Positions 9,401-19,049 of a stretch of 64,000 nt of DNA are shown piece by piece. The notes under the pieces are model-generated. The model did not search any database, was not told where the DNA came from, and was given only the letters and a program-made list of their open reading frames with translations. The DNA is from Flavobacterium haoranii (GTDB lineage Bacteria > Bacteroidota > Bacteroidia > Flavobacteriales > Flavobacteriaceae). The position numbers and the translations under genes were made by a program. Numbering within the stretch: position 1 is the stretch's first letter; the number at the start of each line of letters is the position of its first letter. The stretch is taken from positions 2,790,001 to 2,854,000 of the forward strand of contig NZ_CP045292.1 in NCBI RefSeq assembly GCF_009363055.1. Reading direction: 5' to 3'.

Positions 9401-9886
9401 ATGAGACACGGAAAAAAAGTAAATCACTTAAGTAGACAAACAGGTCATAGAAAAGCTATGTTAGCTAATATGGCATGTTCGTTAATCGAGCACAAGCGTA
9501 TTAACACAACAGTTGCTAAGGCTAAAGCTTTAAAACAGTTTGTTGAACCTTTAGTAACAAAATCTAAAGAAGATACTACACACAACAGACGTATTGTTTT
9601 CTCTTATTTAAGAAATAAATATGCTGTAACTGAGTTATTCAGAGAAGTTGCTGCTAAAGTTGGTGACCGTCCAGGAGGATACACTCGTATCATCAAGTTA
9701 GGTAATCGTTTAGGAGATAACGCTGATATGGCTATGATTGAGTTAGTAGACTTCAATACAGTTTACAACGGAGGTAAAAAAGAAGTTAAGAAAACTACTC
9801 GTCGTGGTAGATCTAAAAAAGCTGAGACAGCTGCTCCTGAAGCACCTGCAGCTGATGCTTCTGAAACTTCAGAAACTCAAGAATAA
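9401..9886 (+). CDS. rplQ: 50S ribosomal protein L17 with C-terminal extension
   Basis: L17 (bL17), 161 residues. The core ([20 protein letters not shown], then [24 protein letters not shown]) is complete within about 125 residues. Beyond it is a low-complexity tail rich in lysine, alanine, glutamate and threonine, as is common in Bacteroidota L17. Last gene of the ribosomal run; a strong terminator follows 22 bases later. Confidence 0.98.
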   Translation: MRHGKKVNHLSRQTGHRKAMLANMACSLIEHKRINTTVAKAKALKQFVEPLVTKSKEDTTHNRRIVFSYLRNKYAVTELFREVAAKVGDRPGGYTRIIKLGNRLGDNADMAMIELVDFNTVYNGGKKEVKKTTRRGRSKKAETAAPEAPAADASETSETQE

Positions 9887-9907
9887 TCATGAAATTATGT
9901 TAAATAT

Positions 9908-9941
9908 AAAAGGGATAAATTAACAGTTTATCCCTTTTTTT
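9908..9941 (+). terminator. Rho-independent terminator of the ribosomal operon
   Basis: A perfect 12-base stem (AAAAGGGATAAA at 9908-9919 with TTTATCCCTTTT at 9927-9938), a 7-base loop and a run of T residues follow rplQ. This closes the operon. Confidence 0.9.
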
Positions 9942-9972
9942 ATATTTACCCAAAAATTTAAAAAAATAAAAT

Positions 9973-10632
9973 ATGAAAAAGTTTTTTCTTTTAGTTTTCT
10001 GTATTTCTTTTAGTGTAGTTTTTTCACAAGATACTACAAACTTTAGAACTCAAAGTACGGGTGATTTACTAACGTCAGGTTTTTGGATTCCTGCTTCAAG
10101 CATTAATAAAAATATAAAAGGGTCTAATTATTTGTTTGAAAAATGGGAAAATTTTGCAAACATATACTCTGATAATGGTAATGTTTTTAGAATTACCAAT
10201 TTAAATTATAATATCAAGAGTAAAAAATTAGAAGCAAAAATTTCAAATGATTCGGTTTTTCAATTCAATACTGAAGGAATTAGTAAAGTGAGAATCATGA
10301 ATTCTACTTTCAAATTAATTGATTCAGAGTTCATGAAAGAATTGATGACAGGTAAAGTTGGTTTATATATTAAATATAGTTTAAAAACTAAGGACGCTGT
10401 TTTTAATCCTTTAACACATGATGAATTAACGCCGGAGGAAATTATCAAAGTAGAGAATTATTTAATTCAAGTAGAAGGTAAAAGTTTTGACATAAAATTG
10501 AAAAAAGGAGACATATTAAAATTTTTAAAGGATAAAGAGAAGGAAGTGAAAGATTTTGTTAAAAGGAATAAGTTATCTTTTTCAAATGAAAAAGATGTCG
10601 TAAAAATATTAGGTTATTATAATTCATTATAA
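9973..10632 (+). CDS. Exported protein of unknown function
   Basis: This 219-residue protein has a clear Sec signal peptide (MKKFFLLVFCISFSVVFSQ, cut probably after that SQ-type site), so it is periplasmic or surface exposed. There is no lipobox, no further membrane segment and no catalytic motif I recognise. The middle holds predicted beta-strand-like segments, and the C-terminal third is rich in lysine and glutamate with probable helices (FLKDKEKEVKDFVKRNKLSF). It is bounded on both sides by strong terminators, so it is a single-gene unit. The general pattern is that of a Flavobacteriaceae-specific secreted protein; I assign no function. Confidence 0.85.
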   Translation: MKKFFLLVFCISFSVVFSQDTTNFRTQSTGDLLTSGFWIPASSINKNIKGSNYLFEKWENFANIYSDNGNVFRITNLNYNIKSKKLEAKISNDSVFQFNTEGISKVRIMNSTFKLIDSEFMKELMTGKVGLYIKYSLKTKDAVFNPLTHDELTPEEIIKVENYLIQVEGKSFDIKLKKGDILKFLKDKEKEVKDFVKRNKLSFSNEKDVVKILGYYNSL

Positions 10633-10635
10633 TTT

Positions 10636-10670
10636 AAAAGGATAAACTAAAATAGTTTATCCTTTTTTTA
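10636..10670 (+). terminator. Rho-independent terminator after the exported protein
   Basis: A perfect 13-base stem (AAAAGGATAAACT at 10636-10648 with AGTTTATCCTTTT at 10654-10666), a 5-base loop and a T-run. Its stem resembles the one after rplQ. Confidence 0.9.
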
Positions 10671-10701
10671 TGTTTTATTTTTAAATACTTTGAAATAGAA
10701 T

Positions 10702-10709
10702 TAAATTTG
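10702..10709 (+). promoter_or_regulatory. carA promoter, -7 box TAAATTTG
   Basis: TAAATTTG fits the TAnnTTTG consensus and lies 24 bases upstream of the carA ATG at 10734. No convincing TTG element is seen at the right distance. Its position argues against any carA start upstream of 10734. Confidence 0.5.
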
Positions 10710-10733
10710 CAAAAAATACACAACAACACAATA

Positions 10734-11843
10734 ATGAAATACACAAATCGCAAGCAAGCAGTTTTACTGCTAAAAGATGGAACAATTTTTTATGGTAAAT
10801 CAATTGGTATTGAAGGTAAAACTTTTGGTGAAGTTGCTTTTAATACGGGTACAACTGGTTATCAAGAAATTTTTACTGATCCATCTTATTATGGACAAAT
10901 AATGGTAACTACAAACGCTCATATTGGAAACTACGGAGTAAGTGTAGAGGATGTTGAGTCGAACGGAGTGAAAATAGCTGGTTTGGTTTGTAAAAATTTT
11001 AGTTTTAATTATTCTCGAACTAGTGCTTCTGAAAGTTTATTCGATTATTTTGAAAAACAAAATTTGATTGTTATTTCGGATGTTGATACAAGAGCTTTGG
11101 TTAGTTATATTAGAGATAATGGGGCAATGAATGCTGTTATTTGTACAGACGGAACTCCAATTGAAGAATTGAAAACTTTATTGGCTGATGTTCCTGATAT
11201 GAACGGATTAGAATTGGCATCTGTAGTTTCTACAAAAGAACCTTATTTCTTTGGCGACGAAAATGCTAAGTATAAAATTTCTGCTTTAGATTTAGGAATT
11301 AAAACTAATATCCTTAGAAATTTAGCTAAAAGAGATTGTTATATAAAAGTGTTCCCTTTTAATGCTACTTATGCTGATTTAAAATCGTTTAGTCCTGATG
11401 GTTATTTCTTGTCAAATGGGCCTGGTGATCCTGAACCACTTACTTCTGCTCAACAAGTAGCGCGTGATATTTTAAATGAGAACCAACCTTTATTTGGAAT
11501 TTGCCTAGGTCATCAAGTAATTGCATTAGCAAATGGAATTTCTACCTATAAAATGTTTAACGGACATAGAGGAATAAATCATCCTGTTAAGAATTTAATT
11601 ACTGGCAAAGGAGAAATTACTTCGCAAAATCATGGATTTGCAGTTTCAAAAGAAGATTTAGACAAGAATAACGATTTTGAGTTAACTCATGTGCATTTGA
11701 ATGATGGCACAGTTGCCGGTATGAAAATGAAATCTAAAAATTGTTTTTCAGTACAATATCACCCAGAAGCTAGTCCAGGACCACACGATTCTTCATATCT
11801 TTTTGATCAGTTTATTGAAAATATTAAGGCTTCAAAGAACTAA
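10734..11843 (+). CDS. carA: Carbamoyl-phosphate synthase small (glutaminase) subunit
   Basis: CarA hydrolyses glutamine and passes ammonia to CarB for carbamoyl phosphate, the precursor of pyrimidines and arginine. The 369-residue protein has the N-terminal CarA domain (LLKDGTIFYGKSIG, then EVAFNTGTTGYQEIFTDPSY) and a C-terminal class I glutamine amidotransferase domain with the nucleophile in FGICLGHQV and the catalytic His-Glu in YHPEASPGPHD. I chose the ATG at 10734 because upstream in-frame codons overlap the promoter box. carB is not adjacent in this window. Confidence 0.97.
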   Translation: MKYTNRKQAVLLLKDGTIFYGKSIGIEGKTFGEVAFNTGTTGYQEIFTDPSYYGQIMVTTNAHIGNYGVSVEDVESNGVKIAGLVCKNFSFNYSRTSASESLFDYFEKQNLIVISDVDTRALVSYIRDNGAMNAVICTDGTPIEELKTLLADVPDMNGLELASVVSTKEPYFFGDENAKYKISALDLGIKTNILRNLAKRDCYIKVFPFNATYADLKSFSPDGYFLSNGPGDPEPLTSAQQVARDILNENQPLFGICLGHQVIALANGISTYKMFNGHRGINHPVKNLITGKGEITSQNHGFAVSKEDLDKNNDFELTHVHLNDGTVAGMKMKSKNCFSVQYHPEASPGPHDSSYLFDQFIENIKASKN

Positions 11844-11898
11844 AACGTTATCGTTTATAAGTTTTTTTAGAAATAGGAATTATTAAAAATAATAGTTA

Positions 11899-11906
11899 TA
11901 TTTTTG
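11899..11906 (+). promoter_or_regulatory. eno promoter, -7 box TATTTTTG
   Basis: TATTTTTG matches TAnnTTTG and lies 38 bases before the eno ATG, giving a short leader. No clear TTG element accompanies it. Confidence 0.45.
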
Positions 11907-11911
11907 TTTAA

Positions 11912-13237
<1,326 letters not shown>

Positions 13238-13253
13238 TTTATAGAAATAATTT

Positions 13254-13287
13254 AAAAAACCCAACATCAATGTGTTGGGTTTTTTTA
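13254..13287 (+). terminator. Rho-independent terminator of eno
   Basis: A 13-base stem, AAAAAACCCAACA at 13254-13266 with TGTTGGGTTTTTT at 13273-13285, a 6-base loop and a T-run. Confidence 0.9.
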
Positions 13288-13385
13288 TATATAATAATTA
13301 AGCATAAAATAATATTAAATTCTTTAGAAATCGATTGAAATTGATTAAATTCGCAGAGTTTCATTATAAAAAAATATTAATATAT

Positions 13386-14669
13386 ATGTCTAAAACTGCA
13401 ATATTAGAGTTAGATGGTAATAAGTTTGAGTTTCCTGTAATTCTAGGAACTGAAAATGAAGTTGCTATCGATGTTGAAAAGTTGCGTGGAGCAACAGGAG
13501 CAATCACAATTGATCCAGGTTACAAAAATACAGGTTCATGTAAAAGTGAAATTACTTTCTTAGATGGTGAAGAAGGAATTTTACGTTATAGAGGATATGC
13601 TATCGAAGATTTAGCTGACAAAGCTAACTTCTTAGAAGTATCTTATTTATTAGTTTTTGGTGAATTACCAACGGCTGCTCAATTAGAGAAATTTGAAAAT
13701 GATATTCGCAAGTATACACTTGTTCATGAAGAAATGAAAAATATCATTGACGGTTTTCCTAAGACAGCTCACCCAATGGGTGTCTTATCTTCGTTAACAA
13801 GTGCTTTAACTGCTTTTAATCCTAAATCTGTTAATGTTGATAATGAAAAAGAAATGTATGAGGCAGTTTGTAAAACTATGGGTAAATTCTTAGTTATTGC
13901 AACTTGGACTTATAGAAAAAGAATGGGTTATCCATTAAATTATTATGATAACACTAAAGGCTATGTAGAGAATTTCATGCGTTTAATGTTTGAATTACCA
14001 ACAGGTCCTTACAAGGCAGATGCAAAAGTTGTTAGTGCATTAGATAAATTATTCATTCTTCATGCTGATCATGAACAAAACTGTTCTACTTCTACTGTAA
14101 GGATTGTTGGTTCTTCTCATGCTGGTTTATTTGCTTCTATTTCTGCAGGTGTTTCTGCACTTTGGGGTCCATTACATGGTGGTGCTAACCAAGCGGTGTT
14201 AGAAATGTTACAAGAAATTCATGATAATGGTGGTGATGTTGCTAAATTCGTTTTAAAAGCAAAAGATAAAGACGATCCATTCCGTTTAATGGGATTCGGA
14301 CACAGAGTTTACAAAAACTTCGATCCAAGAGCAACGATTATTAAAAAAGCTGCTGATGATGTTTTAACTGCTTTAGGTGTTGATGATCCATTATTAGATA
14401 TTGCTAAGCAATTAGAAAAAGTAGCTTTAGAAGATGAATATTTCAAAGCAAGAAATTTATATCCAAACGTAGATTTCTATTCTGGAATTATTTACCGTGC
14501 TATGGGAATTCCTGTTGAAATGTTTACAGTGTTATTTGCTATTGGTCGTTTACCAGGTTGGATTGCGCAATGGAAAGAAATGCGTTTAAATAAAGAACCA
14601 ATCGGACGTCCTCGTCAAGTATACACTGGTTCTCCACTTAGAGCTTTCAAAGAAGTAAAAGATAGATAA
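13386..14669 (+). CDS. gltA: Citrate synthase
   Basis: Citrate synthase condenses oxaloacetate and acetyl-CoA in the TCA cycle. The 427-residue protein carries the family features: GFPKTAHPMGVLSSL, the catalytic histidines in LHADHEQNCSTSTVR and LHGGANQAVLEML, the FRLMGFGHRVYKNFDPRA signature and the catalytic aspartate in PNVDFYSGIIYRAMG. This is the long type II form seen in Gram-negative bacteria. I set the start at the ATG at 13386 (MSKTAILELDG); the upstream extension is unconserved. A strong terminator follows directly. Confidence 0.97.
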   Translation: MSKTAILELDGNKFEFPVILGTENEVAIDVEKLRGATGAITIDPGYKNTGSCKSEITFLDGEEGILRYRGYAIEDLADKANFLEVSYLLVFGELPTAAQLEKFENDIRKYTLVHEEMKNIIDGFPKTAHPMGVLSSLTSALTAFNPKSVNVDNEKEMYEAVCKTMGKFLVIATWTYRKRMGYPLNYYDNTKGYVENFMRLMFELPTGPYKADAKVVSALDKLFILHADHEQNCSTSTVRIVGSSHAGLFASISAGVSALWGPLHGGANQAVLEMLQEIHDNGGDVAKFVLKAKDKDDPFRLMGFGHRVYKNFDPRATIIKKAADDVLTALGVDDPLLDIAKQLEKVALEDEYFKARNLYPNVDFYSGIIYRAMGIPVEMFTVLFAIGRLPGWIAQWKEMRLNKEPIGRPRQVYTGSPLRAFKEVKDR

Positions 14670-14670
14670 T

Positions 14671-14698
14671 AAAAATCCCGAGAAATCGGGATTTTTTT
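14671..14698 (+). terminator. Rho-independent terminator of citrate synthase
   Basis: An 11-base stem (AAAAATCCCGA with TCGGGATTTTT) around a GAAA tetraloop, followed by T residues, beginning one base after the gltA stop. Confidence 0.92.
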
Positions 14699-14734
14699 GT
14701 TTATAACTCTTTTTTTCTAGTAGTGCTATTTTTC

Positions 14735-14742
14735 TATCTTTG
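14735..14742 (+). promoter_or_regulatory. Promoter -7 box TATCTTTG before the deiminase-like gene
   Basis: TATCTTTG fits TAnnTTTG and lies 34 bases upstream of the ATG at 14777, just after the preceding terminator. It would drive the deiminase-like gene and perhaps ctlX and the Rrf2 gene. Confidence 0.5.
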
Positions 14743-14776
14743 CTACAAATCAAACTAGAAAACTAAACCAAACTTT

Positions 14777-15691
14777 ATGTTACAGTTAAATATAAAAGAT
14801 GAAACATCTAGATTATGTGCTGTAGTTTTAGGTACTGCTGTAAGTAATGGACCTACACCTACAATAGATGGAGCATATGATCCAAAATCATTAGAACATA
14901 TTAAAGCAGGAACTTATCCTGTTGAGGAAGATATGGTGAAAGAAATGGAAGCTTTTAATCAAGTGTTTCAAAAATATAATGTTCAAGTTTTTCGTCCCGA
15001 AGTAATTGAAAATTATAACCAAATTTTTTCTCGGGATATTGGTTTCGTAATTGATGATATTTTTATTAAAGCGAATATCTTACCAGATAGAGAAAGAGAA
15101 TTAGACGCTATTCAATATGTAATTGATCAAATTGATCCGCTTAAAGTTGTTCGTCCTCCAGAAGAAGTTCACGTAGAAGGCGGAGATGTAATGTTATGGA
15201 ACGATCATATTTTTGTGGGAACTTATAAAGGTTCAGATTATAAAGATTACATTACTGCGCGAACAAACATGCATGGCGTAAATTATTTGAAAGAATTGTT
15301 TCCAAATAAAATTGTAAAAGAATTTGATTTGGTTAAATCTAAAATTGAACCGCGCGATAATGCATTGCATTTAGATTGTTGTTTTCAGCCAGTTGGTACA
15401 AATAAAGGAATTATTTATAAAAGTGGCTTCCGTGAAGAAGCAGATTATATGTATTTAGTAGATTTATTTGGTAAAGAAAATTTATTTCATATCGAAAGAG
15501 AAGAAATGTATCACATGAATTCAAATGTATTTTCTATTGCTCCTGATGTTGTAGTTTCAGAAAAAAACTTTACAAGATTAAATAATTGGTTACGAGATAA
15601 TGGATTTACTGTAGAAGAAATTCCGTATGCTGAAATTGCAAAACAAGAAGGACTTTTAAGATGTTCAACATTACCGTTAATTAGAGATTAA
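14777..15691 (+). CDS. Arginine deiminase / dimethylargininase-like (amidinotransferase superfamily) protein
   Basis: A 304-residue member of the guanidino-group modifying superfamily. The catalytic set is visible: EGGD at about residues 134-137, the general-base histidine at 198 in ALHLDCCF, and the cysteine nucleophile at 296 in GLLRCSTLP. A conserved arginine-aspartate pair is in FSRDIGFV. These enzymes attack guanidinium carbons of arginine, methylated arginines or related compounds; the substrate cannot be read from the sequence. The neighbour ctlX belongs to the same superfamily, which suggests linked arginine/citrulline metabolism. A heptad repeat array begins two bases after the stop. 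Confidence 0.85.
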   Translation: MLQLNIKDETSRLCAVVLGTAVSNGPTPTIDGAYDPKSLEHIKAGTYPVEEDMVKEMEAFNQVFQKYNVQVFRPEVIENYNQIFSRDIGFVIDDIFIKANILPDRERELDAIQYVIDQIDPLKVVRPPEEVHVEGGDVMLWNDHIFVGTYKGSDYKDYITARTNMHGVNYLKELFPNKIVKEFDLVKSKIEPRDNALHLDCCFQPVGTNKGIIYKSGFREEADYMYLVDLFGKENLFHIEREEMYHMNSNVFSIAPDVVVSEKNFTRLNNWLRDNGFTVEEIPYAEIAKQEGLLRCSTLPLIRD

Positions 15692-15693
15692 AA

Positions 15694-15728
15694 AGTTTGT
15701 AGTTTAGAGTTTGTGGTTTATTGTTAGT
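15694..15728 (+). repeat. Period-7 tandem array (AGTTTGT type)
   Basis: Five 7-base units run in register: AGTTTGT, AGTTTAG, AGTTTGT, GGTTTAT, TGTTAGT. The array begins two bases after the stop codon of the deiminase-like gene. It belongs to the same family as arrays at 39751, 54791 (opposite orientation) and 55808. Confidence 0.75.
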
Positions 15729-15767
15729 AAACTAAAAACGATGAACAATTAACATAAACATAAAAAA

Positions 15768-16703
15768 ATGAATCAAACAACTAATACTATTTTAATGATT
15801 CGTCCGGTTGCATTCCGAATGAACGAACAAACTGCGGTTAATAATTATTACCAAAAAGTTTTAGATAATTTAACGCCAGCAACAGTTAATGCTAAAGCTC
15901 AGGCAGAATTTGATGCGTATGTTGAAAAATTACGATCTGTTGGTGTAAATGTTGTTGTGGTAGACGATACTTTAGATCCTGATACGCCAGATAGTATTTT
16001 TCCAAATAATTGGATTTCTTTTCATGAAACTGGTGATGTTGTTTTGTATCCAATGTTTGCCGAAAATCGTCGTTTAGAACGTAGAGAAGATGTCTTAGAT
16101 ATCTTAGAAGAATCTGGATTTCAAATCAATGAAATAATGGATTACACTTCTGCTGAAGAAGATAATATTTTTCTAGAAGGTACAGGAAGTATCATTTTGG
16201 ATAGAGCAAATGAAATTGCTTATTGTGCTTTATCTCCTAGAGCAGATGAAGAATTGTTTATCGAATTTTGTGAAGATTTTGAATATAATCCAATTATTTT
16301 TGAAGCATTTCAAACAGTAGAGGGTGAAAGAAAACATATTTATCATACTAATGTTATGATGTGTATTGCGGAAACATTTGCAGTTATTTGTGCAGATTGC
16401 ATTGACGATAAAGCAGAGCGCAAAATGGTTTTAGAAAGCTTGAAGAATAATGGAAAAGAAATTATTTTAATCACAGAAGCTCAAGTTAATAATTTTGCTG
16501 GGAATATGTTGCAAGTTCGCGGAGCAAATGATGAACGTTTTCTTGTAATGAGTAATGCAGCGTATCAGTCTTTAACAAAAAATCAAGTCACTAAAATCGA
16601 AAAACATTGTAAAATTGTTTACGCTAGTTTAGATATTATTGAAGCTTGTGGCGGTGGAAGTGCTCGTTGTATGATGGCAGAAGTATTTTTACCAAAAGCA
16701 TAA
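15768..16703 (+). CDS. ctlX: Citrulline utilization hydrolase CtlX-type protein
   Basis: This 311-residue protein matches the CtlX family of the amidinotransferase superfamily: an N-terminal MIRPVAFRMNEQTAVNNYYQ segment, the FPNNW motif at 78-82, LEGTGS at 136-141, a catalytic histidine at 193 in IYHTNVMM and the cysteine nucleophile at 301 in GGGSARCMM. Family members are linked to hydrolysis of citrulline or related ureido/guanidino compounds. It follows the deiminase-like gene by 76 bases and ends two bases before the Rrf2 start, so the three may be cotranscribed. Confidence 0.85.
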   Translation: MNQTTNTILMIRPVAFRMNEQTAVNNYYQKVLDNLTPATVNAKAQAEFDAYVEKLRSVGVNVVVVDDTLDPDTPDSIFPNNWISFHETGDVVLYPMFAENRRLERREDVLDILEESGFQINEIMDYTSAEEDNIFLEGTGSIILDRANEIAYCALSPRADEELFIEFCEDFEYNPIIFEAFQTVEGERKHIYHTNVMMCIAETFAVICADCIDDKAERKMVLESLKNNGKEIILITEAQVNNFAGNMLQVRGANDERFLVMSNAAYQSLTKNQVTKIEKHCKIVYASLDIIEACGGGSARCMMAEVFLPKA

Positions 16704-16705
16704 AT

Positions 16706-17118
16706 ATGTTATCAAGAAAAACAAAATATGGGTTAAAAGCGCTGATTTATATTGCAAAGCAAGATAAATCAGCACCCGTATTGATTTCAGAAATTTCTGA
16801 TAAAGAAAAAATATCCAAAAATTCCTAGAATCTATCTTATTAGATTTGAAAAAAAACGGAATTTTAGGCTCTAAAATGGGAAAAGGTGGAGGATATTATT
16901 TGCTTAAAGATTCGAAAGAAATAAAAGTTGCAAGTGTAATTAGGGTTTTAGAAGGACCAATTGCCATGTTACCTTGTGTAAGTATCAATTTTTATGAAAG
17001 ATGTGAAGATTGTCCTAGTGAAGAAACATGTGCTTTAAATAAATTGATGATTCAAGTGCGTGATAATGCCTTGGTAATTTTAGAAAATAAGACATTATTT
17101 GATTTAGCAAATACATAA
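16706..17118 (+). CDS. Rrf2-family regulator with Cys cluster (frame broken at 16817-16821)
   Basis: The first 38 codons give a classic Rrf2 N-terminus (MLSRKTKYGLKALIYIAKQ), then the frame hits a stop. Adding one A to the five-A run at 16817-16821 restores a 137-residue protein whose helix-turn-helix continues into KKFLESILLDLKKNGIL and MGKGGGYYLL, ending at 17118. The C-terminal half has four cysteines (PCVSINFYERCEDCPSEETC), a pattern used in this family for Fe-S or thiol sensing. It sits between ctlX and the sulfate-assimilation operon, whose promoter carries an Rrf2-like inverted repeat at 17138. Likely a sulfur-status repressor; the substrate signal is inference. Confidence 0.85.
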
Positions 17119-17137
17119 AAAAATTTACAATATTAGT

Positions 17138-17168
17138 CTACTAATTCTATAGATTAATAGTATATTTG
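17138..17168 (+). promoter_or_regulatory. Operator and promoter of the sulfate-assimilation operon
   Basis: An inverted repeat, CTACTAAT at 17138-17145 and ATTAATAG at 17153-17160 (7 of 8 bases match, 7-base spacer), abuts a -7 box TATATTTG at 17161-17168. A protein bound here would cover the region between the -33 and -7 elements. The neighbouring Rrf2 protein is the natural candidate. The DUF2061 start codon is 21 bases beyond the box. Confidence 0.65.
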
Positions 17169-17189
17169 CATATTAATTTTTAGACGAGT

Positions 17190-17426
17190 ATGATACTAGA
17201 TATATTGCGTTCAAAAAAAACTAATGAAATATTTAGTCGAAATACTAAAATTTCAGCATTAAAAGCTGTAACCTGGCGTTTACTAGGGACTATTGATACA
17301 ATGGTAATTTCTTATTTTATGACAGGAAGTGTAAAAATTGCGTTTTCAATAGGCAGTTTCGAGGTTTTTACAAAAATGGTACTTTATTTTATACATGAAA
17401 AAGTTTGGGATAGATGGACAAGATAA
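17190..17426 (+). CDS. DUF2061 small membrane protein
   Basis: A 78-residue protein with the DUF2061 core: a short basic N-terminus, the ALKAVTWRLLGTIDTMVISY segment and a second hydrophobic segment (IAFSIGSFEVFTKMVLYFIHEKVW). Two membrane helices are likely. The family has no established function. It is the first gene behind the Rrf2-type operator and overlaps cysH by 13 bases, so it is translationally tied to sulfate assimilation and may assist sulfate or sulfite handling at the membrane; that role is inference. Confidence 0.9.
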   Translation: MILDILRSKKTNEIFSRNTKISALKAVTWRLLGTIDTMVISYFMTGSVKIAFSIGSFEVFTKMVLYFIHEKVWDRWTR

Positions 17427-18142
17427 CAAAAGAGAATTTGCAATATTGGAATGATAAATTAAATAACATTTCATTAGAAAATATTTTAGATATAGTTTTA
17501 AAAAATGTAGAAGGAAGAGTTGTGTTTTCTACTTCATTCGGAATTGAAGATCAAGTTTTAACACATTATTTAAATCCTTTTCATAATAAAGTTGAAGTTT
17601 TTACTTTAGATACTGGTCGCCAGTTTAATGAAACTTATGAAGTTTTTCAAAAAACACAAAGTAAGTATCCTAATTTAACTATAAAAACTTATTATCCGGA
17701 AGAAGCTGATATTCAAGAATATTATCAAAAATCTGGTGTAAATGGTTTTTATAATAGCATTGAAGAGCGTAAACAATGTTGTTTTATTCGAAAGGTAAAA
17801 CCTTTGAATAGAGCTTTAAAAGGTGCTTCTGTTTGGATTACAGGTTTACGTGCTGAACAATCTGCTAATAGAGAAAGTATGCAGTTTTTAGAATGGGATG
17901 AAGATCATCAATTGGTTAAATTCAACCCATTGTTGCATTATACTTTAAAAGATGTTGAAGCAGAAATAAATGAGTTTAATATTCCAATAAATAGTTTGTA
18001 TAAAAAAGGTTTCCTAAGTATTGGTTGTGCGCCTTGTACTAGAGCTTTGGAACCAGGAGAAGACTTTAGAGCTGGCCGTTGGTGGTGGGAAGATGGTAAA
18101 AAAGAATGTGGTTTGCATCTTCATGAAAGTAAAAATAATTAA
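17414..18142 (+). CDS. cysH: Adenylyl-sulfate (APS) reductase, CysH family
   Basis: CysH-family reductases form sulfite from APS or PAPS using thioredoxin. The 242-residue protein has the PP-loop region (VFSTSFGIEDQVL) and the C-terminal catalytic cysteine in KECGLHLH. It also has the extra cysteine pairs CC at about residues 122-123 (RKQCCFIRK) and CxxC in IGCAPCTR, which ligate a [4Fe-4S] cluster in the APS-reducing class. That agrees with the absence of an APS kinase domain or gene in this operon. Confidence 0.93.
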   Translation: MDKITKENLQYWNDKLNNISLENILDIVLKNVEGRVVFSTSFGIEDQVLTHYLNPFHNKVEVFTLDTGRQFNETYEVFQKTQSKYPNLTIKTYYPEEADIQEYYQKSGVNGFYNSIEERKQCCFIRKVKPLNRALKGASVWITGLRAEQSANRESMQFLEWDEDHQLVKFNPLLHYTLKDVEAEINEFNIPINSLYKKGFLSIGCAPCTRALEPGEDFRAGRWWWEDGKKECGLHLHESKNN

Positions 18143-18146
18143 ATAA

Positions 18147-19046
18147 ATGAAAATGAGAAATCATTTAGATGAATTAGAAAACGAAAGTATCTACATTTTA
18201 CGTGAAATTGTAGCGCAATTTCAAAAGCCTGTGTTATTGTTTTCAGGAGGAAAAGATTCTATTACTGTAGCTCGTTTAGCACAAAAGGCTTTTTATCCTG
18301 CTAAAATTCCATTTGCTTTTATGCATATTGATACCGGACATAATTTCCCGGAAACTATTGAATTTAGAGATAAGTTAATTAATGAGTTAGGTGTAGAGCT
18401 GATTGTTCGTTATGTTCAAGATAGTATTAATCAAAATAAGGTTCAAGAAGAAACTGGGAAATATGCAAGTAGAAATGCATTGCAAACTATTACATTGTTA
18501 GATGCTATAGAAGAATTTGGTTTTGACGCTTGTATTGGCGGTGCTCGTAGAGATGAAGAAAAATCAAGAGCAAAAGAACGAATATTTTCAGTTCGAGATG
18601 ATTTTGGACAATGGGATGCTAAAAAACAGCGACCTGAGATGTTTTCAATTTTAAATGGAAGAATCAATTTTGGAGAAAATGTAAGAGCTTTTCCTATTAG
18701 TAATTGGACAGAAGAAGATGTGTGGAGTTATATAAAAAGAGAAAATCTTGAGTTACCTTCCATATATTTTTCGCACGAAAGAAAATTAGTAAAACGTGAT
18801 GGCGCAATTTTAGCTTTTTCAGAATATTTAAATTTAGTTGAAACTGATGAAATTGTTATGGGTCAAGTTCGTTTTAGAACTGTTGGCGATATGACATGTA
18901 CTGCAGCATTATATTCTGAAGCTAATTCAATTGATACTATTATGTTTGAAAATAAAAACTCTAAATCTTCAGAAAGAGGAGCAAGAATTGATGATAAACG
19001 TTCTGAAGCAGCTTTAGAACAAAGAAAAAAAGGAGGTTATTTTTAA
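18147..19046 (+). CDS. cysD: Sulfate adenylyltransferase subunit 2 (CysD)
   Basis: CysD is the catalytic ATP sulfurylase subunit that forms APS from sulfate and ATP together with the GTPase CysN. The 299-residue protein has the PP-loop SGGKDS at 33-38, the HIDTGHNFPETIEFRD segment, the GGARRDEEKSRAKERIFSVR motif and the C-terminal SERGARIDDKRSEAALEQRK. Two possible starts, 18147 and 18153, differ by two residues. It begins four bases after cysH and ends three before cysN. Confidence 0.97.
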   Translation: MKMRNHLDELENESIYILREIVAQFQKPVLLFSGGKDSITVARLAQKAFYPAKIPFAFMHIDTGHNFPETIEFRDKLINELGVELIVRYVQDSINQNKVQEETGKYASRNALQTITLLDAIEEFGFDACIGGARRDEEKSRAKERIFSVRDDFGQWDAKKQRPEMFSILNGRINFGENVRAFPISNWTEEDVWSYIKRENLELPSIYFSHERKLVKRDGAILAFSEYLNLVETDEIVMGQVRFRTVGDMTCTAALYSEANSIDTIMFENKNSKSSERGARIDDKRSEAALEQRKKGGYF

Positions 19047-19049
19047 TTT

